Source: JBBQZU01 sp038207425 (GTDB lineage: Bacteria > Bacteroidota > Bacteroidia > Flavobacteriales_D > Cryomorphaceae). From it: a stretch of DNA of 64,000 nucleotides. The notes below the pieces were generated by a model. The model searched no databases and was not told the origin of the DNA. It worked only from the letters and a program-made list of their open reading frames with translations. Below, one piece after another: positions 61,624 through 64,000 of this stretch (position 1 is the stretch's first letter; each line of letters starts with the position of its first letter). The position numbers and the translations under genes were made by a program. The stretch lies in contig JBBQZU010000011.1 of NCBI GenBank assembly GCA_038207425.1, positions 41,557-105,556 on the forward strand. Direction: 5' to 3'.

Positions 61624-62364
61624 CTATCTTATGAAATCTATCTCTTCGCCGAGCTTGAGATTAAAGCGTTTTCGGGCTATAGCCGAAGTAAGATAAAAGA
61701 AAGGGGTATCTAAAAGGGCTATGATAACTTTGAAAAGGAACCCGTTTGCCAAAAGAACCCAAAAAAGTGCCCATGGAATAGCCCCGAAAATGCAGAGCAG
61801 CCCAAGCACTACTGCCGTATCAATAAATTGTGAAACGATGGTGCTGAAGTTATTTCGCACCCAGAGCATCTTGCCTTTGGTAACCCTTTTCCAGAAATGA
61901 AAAAGACGTATATCAATCAATTGCGCAAGAAGATAGGCCACCATGGATGCCAGTAGCGCCAAACCGGTATAGCCGAAAACTTTTGAAAACATGGCATCGC
62001 CCACAGGCGAAAAATCAGTGGCCGGAGTGGCATCAGCCAGCAGCACCACCACAAACACAAACAGCGTGGCGAACAGCCCGGCGTACACCACCATATTTGC
62101 CTTTTTGGCGCCATAGATTTCGCTGATGATATCGGTAATTAAAAAAGTAAGTGGATAGGGAATAATGCCAACCGAAATCTCGAAGCGGTAGTGAGCGATG
62201 CCGTGCCAGGCGCTGCCAGCTTCAGCGCCAAATGAAAGAAATGTAAACGGCGACCAGAAAAAGAATTTTTGAAATATGAGATTTCCACCTACCAGACAAG
62301 CGATGAATACGGCAGCCAGAATGAGATAAAGAGCAAATGCTTCGCGGTGAATTTTATCCTTCAT
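61624..62364 (-). CDS. yhhQ: Queuosine precursor transporter (YhhQ/VUT family)
   Basis: A 246-residue inner-membrane protein with about six helices. Family features include ITDIISEIYGAKKANMVVYAG, YLLAQLIDIRLFHFWKR and QFIDTAVVLGLL. It imports preQ0/preQ1 for queuosine synthesis in tRNA. The ATG at 62364 is used; the frame open to 62379 starts at TTG. It overlaps the end of tilS by 11 bases, giving two tRNA-modification-related genes in one unit. Confidence 0.9.
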   Translation of the reverse strand: MKDKIHREAFALYLILAAVFIACLVGGNLIFQKFFFWSPFTFLSFGAEAGSAWHGIAHYRFEISVGIIPYPLTFLITDIISEIYGAKKANMVVYAGLFATLFVFVVVLLADATPATDFSPVGDAMFSKVFGYTGLALLASMVAYLLAQLIDIRLFHFWKRVTKGKMLWVRNNFSTIVSQFIDTAVVLGLLCIFGAIPWALFWVLLANGFLFKVIIALLDTPFFYLTSAIARKRFNLKLGEEIDFIR

Positions 62365-63718
62365 TGGGGCTTTTAACAATGGTATCTTCTCTTTGTTGGC
62401 GAGATAGTATAAAGCGCCTTAACGGCCTGGCATTTTCACCTATTTTAAAACGCTCGCTGATGCGGTAACCCACCACCCAGCAAATTTCATTTCGCGAAAG
62501 CAGCACGTACGTATTTTTCTTCTCTACCGGCGATAGCTTGATGTCAGTAAGGAAATCGCTTACCTTGCGGCTGCCCTGCATGCCCAAAGGCTGAAAGCGG
62601 TCGCCTTCCCTCCAAAGCCGCAAATCCATAGGTAGCTTTGCCTGCGATGCATCCAAATATGCAATATGGTTTCCGGTATTGGTGAAATCGGGAGTCTGGT
62701 TCAGGAGTTCCCAACTCAGTTGTATCGGCTTATCAATGAAGCCTGCATCTGCAGTAATAAGCATGGGCGCAACATTAATATCTTGGCTTTGGCCAAAAGC
62801 AAAACCTTCACGGTCGCGGTATACGGTAAAGCGTTTTCCAATTAGCTTCTTGCCTGTTTGTCCTTCGCTAAGCTGCCGGAGTGAGGGAAGTAAGCCCGCA
62901 TCAAACCCTAACCCAGTAAGCACATACTTGCCCAAAGCAGGAAAAGCAAAGATGAGCTGTGCATCACCGATAGCCATTCTCCACTCACCGGGAGCTACTG
63001 TCTTGAATTTCTCAGAGATGAATTCCCTTGCCGCATGTTCCAAAAAATCATCCGCTTCAGCAAGGTAATCCATCGATTCACCGGCCTTGAGCAGCGCAGT
63101 AGAAGCTATATTCTTAAATTCAGATGCAGCGCCGTGGCGCACCCTGTTGCGCAGGTAGACATCAGTAGTATTTGAGCTGTCTTCTCTCCATGTAATTCCT
63201 TGAACTTTTGCAAATTGCATTATTTCTGCACGGCTTATTTTTGACAACGGCCTTATAATGGCGCCATTCTTTTCAGGTATGGAGCGCAACCCTTTCAATC
63301 CGGCTCCCCTGGTAAAATTCATCAGTAAAGTTTCCAAACGGTCGTCTAAATGGTGCGCAGTGATGATCCAATCTATGCCATGCCCTTGCCGAAGCGATTC
63401 AAACCGCTCATAGCGGAATGCACGCGCGGCAGCCTGTATACCATCTTTGGCAATTGATTTTTCGATTTTCATGTGCGTTACATCGCAGGGAATGCCCAAC
63501 TGCCCGCAGAGATTTCTTACAAAGGCCTCATCGGCATCGCTTTCAGCACCTCTCAAACCGTAGTTTATATGCGCTGCGAGTACCTTGATGCCGATCTTGC
63601 TGCACAAGTGGAGCATTACTGTAGAATCAAGGCCTCCGCTCACCGCCACGAGATAGTGCTCTTTTGGCAAAGCACCGACCGACTGCAATTGTGCCATGAA
63701 GTAATCGGGCAGGTTCAT
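62354..63718 (-). CDS. tilS: tRNA(Ile)-lysidine synthase
   Basis: This ligase adds lysine to C34 of the CAU-anticodon tRNA-Ile so that it reads AUA. The 454-residue protein has the PP-loop SGGLDSTVML near residue 28, ITAHHLDDRLETLLMNFTRG, and C-terminal substrate-binding domains with FQPLGMQGSRKVSDFLTD. The ATG at 63718 gives the family-like start MNLPDYF; the longer frame to 63772 overlaps pabB. It overlaps the 3' end of the pabB-like gene by 4 bases. Confidence 0.94.
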   Translation of the reverse strand: MNLPDYFMAQLQSVGALPKEHYLVAVSGGLDSTVMLHLCSKIGIKVLAAHINYGLRGAESDADEAFVRNLCGQLGIPCDVTHMKIEKSIAKDGIQAAARAFRYERFESLRQGHGIDWIITAHHLDDRLETLLMNFTRGAGLKGLRSIPEKNGAIIRPLSKISRAEIMQFAKVQGITWREDSSNTTDVYLRNRVRHGAASEFKNIASTALLKAGESMDYLAEADDFLEHAAREFISEKFKTVAPGEWRMAIGDAQLIFAFPALGKYVLTGLGFDAGLLPSLRQLSEGQTGKKLIGKRFTVYRDREGFAFGQSQDINVAPMLITADAGFIDKPIQLSWELLNQTPDFTNTGNHIAYLDASQAKLPMDLRLWREGDRFQPLGMQGSRKVSDFLTDIKLSPVEKKNTYVLLSRNEICWVVGYRISERFKIGENARPLRRFILSRQQREDTIVKSPNEG

Positions 63719-64000
63719 GGTGCTACATCTATATCTAGCGCTTTCATAAGCGCCGCTGCCTTGAGCATGCATTCTTCATATTCCTTTTCAGGAATGGCGT
63801 TGATGGTAATAGCGCTGCCCACAGCGAAAGCAATGGTCTGTGTAGCGGAGTTAAAAAACAAGGAGCGAATCATCACATTAAAGTCAAAATCACCATTGGG
63901 CGTCATTCGTCCGAAAGCCCCGCTGTATGTACCCCGTTTAAAATTTTCGTGGCGTTCTATCAGTTTCATGGCACTTATTTTCGGGGCACCCGTCATGCTA
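63715..64000 (-). CDS. pabB: Aminodeoxychorismate synthase component I / chorismate-binding enzyme, C-terminal part
   Basis: Only the last ~95 codons lie in the window; the gene continues beyond the right edge. The visible part starts in the chorismate-binding signature (Ser-Met-TGAPKISAMKLIE) and continues with YSGAFGRMTPNGDFDFNVMI and FAVGSAITINAIPEKEYEEC, as in the C terminus of PabB/TrpE/isochorismate synthases. The short C terminus and the neighbour tilS favour pabB. Anthranilate synthase component I is possible. Confidence 0.75.
   Translation of the reverse strand, partial: SMTGAPKISAMKLIERHENFKRGTYSGAFGRMTPNGDFDFNVMIRSLFFNSATQTIAFAVGSAITINAIPEKEYEECMLKAAALMKALDIDVAP

Overview
The window is a chromosomal segment of a bacterium of the phylum Bacteroidota. 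The evidence is a short primary sigma factor without region 1.1, a tmRNA with the tag GENNYALAA, a SusC/SusD pair, several secreted proteins ending in type IX secretion (T9SS) tails, DUF3667 and DUF5723 proteins, a DUF6427-like protein, and promoters with the Bacteroidota -7 box TAnnTTTG. I see no tRNA, rRNA, CRISPR array, prophage or insertion sequence. The right end cuts through the 5' part of a pabB-like gene.

Layout. 1-4.6 kb: rpoD, rpe, an AlaDH/LYS1-like dehydrogenase, a DUF3667 membrane protein, a small exported protein, and ssrA with its terminator. 4.9-8.4 kb: a compact operon of a single-domain response regulator, a lipoprotein glycerophosphodiesterase and polyphosphate kinase. 8.4-10.8 kb: two envelope proteins. 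10.8-32.6 kb: an exopolysaccharide/capsule region with a Wzi-like porin, a soluble-type sugar transferase, several glycosyltransferases, a bi-domain dehydrogenase, two asparagine synthase-like amidotransferases, an O-antigen polymerase-like protein, a methyltransferase and a sulfotransferase. It is interrupted at 18.4-21.0 kb by two decayed genes, one of which has (TTAGG)11 inserted in its signal-peptide codons. 32.8-36.3 kb: lolE-like permease, rbfA, hflX, a cytochrome c and a small membrane protein.

36.4-46.9 kb is the most interesting part. One operon-like run encodes SusC, SusD, a lipoprotein cyanophycinase, a second T9SS-secreted S51 peptidase and a YfcC-family amino-acid carrier. Divergent from it lie a T9SS adhesin-like protein and a cytoplasmic isoaspartyl peptidase. 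Together these could take a beta-aspartyl polymer such as cyanophycin from surface cleavage through outer-membrane import to free aspartate and arginine. I infer that it is a peptide-polymer counterpart of a polysaccharide utilization locus.

46.9-64 kb: envelope proteins, purQ and purD, another T9SS gene broken only by in-frame stops, redox proteins (thioredoxin-like, bacilliredoxin, a DsbD with a doubled N-terminal domain), tadA, a comM-type ATPase, gmhA, a queuosine-precursor transporter, tilS and partial pabB.

Across the whole window a 13-base word, ATTTGCCGWAAGG, recurs exactly eight times and many more times with one change. It occurs on both strands and in different codon phases, so it looks like a DNA-level signal rather than a protein motif.
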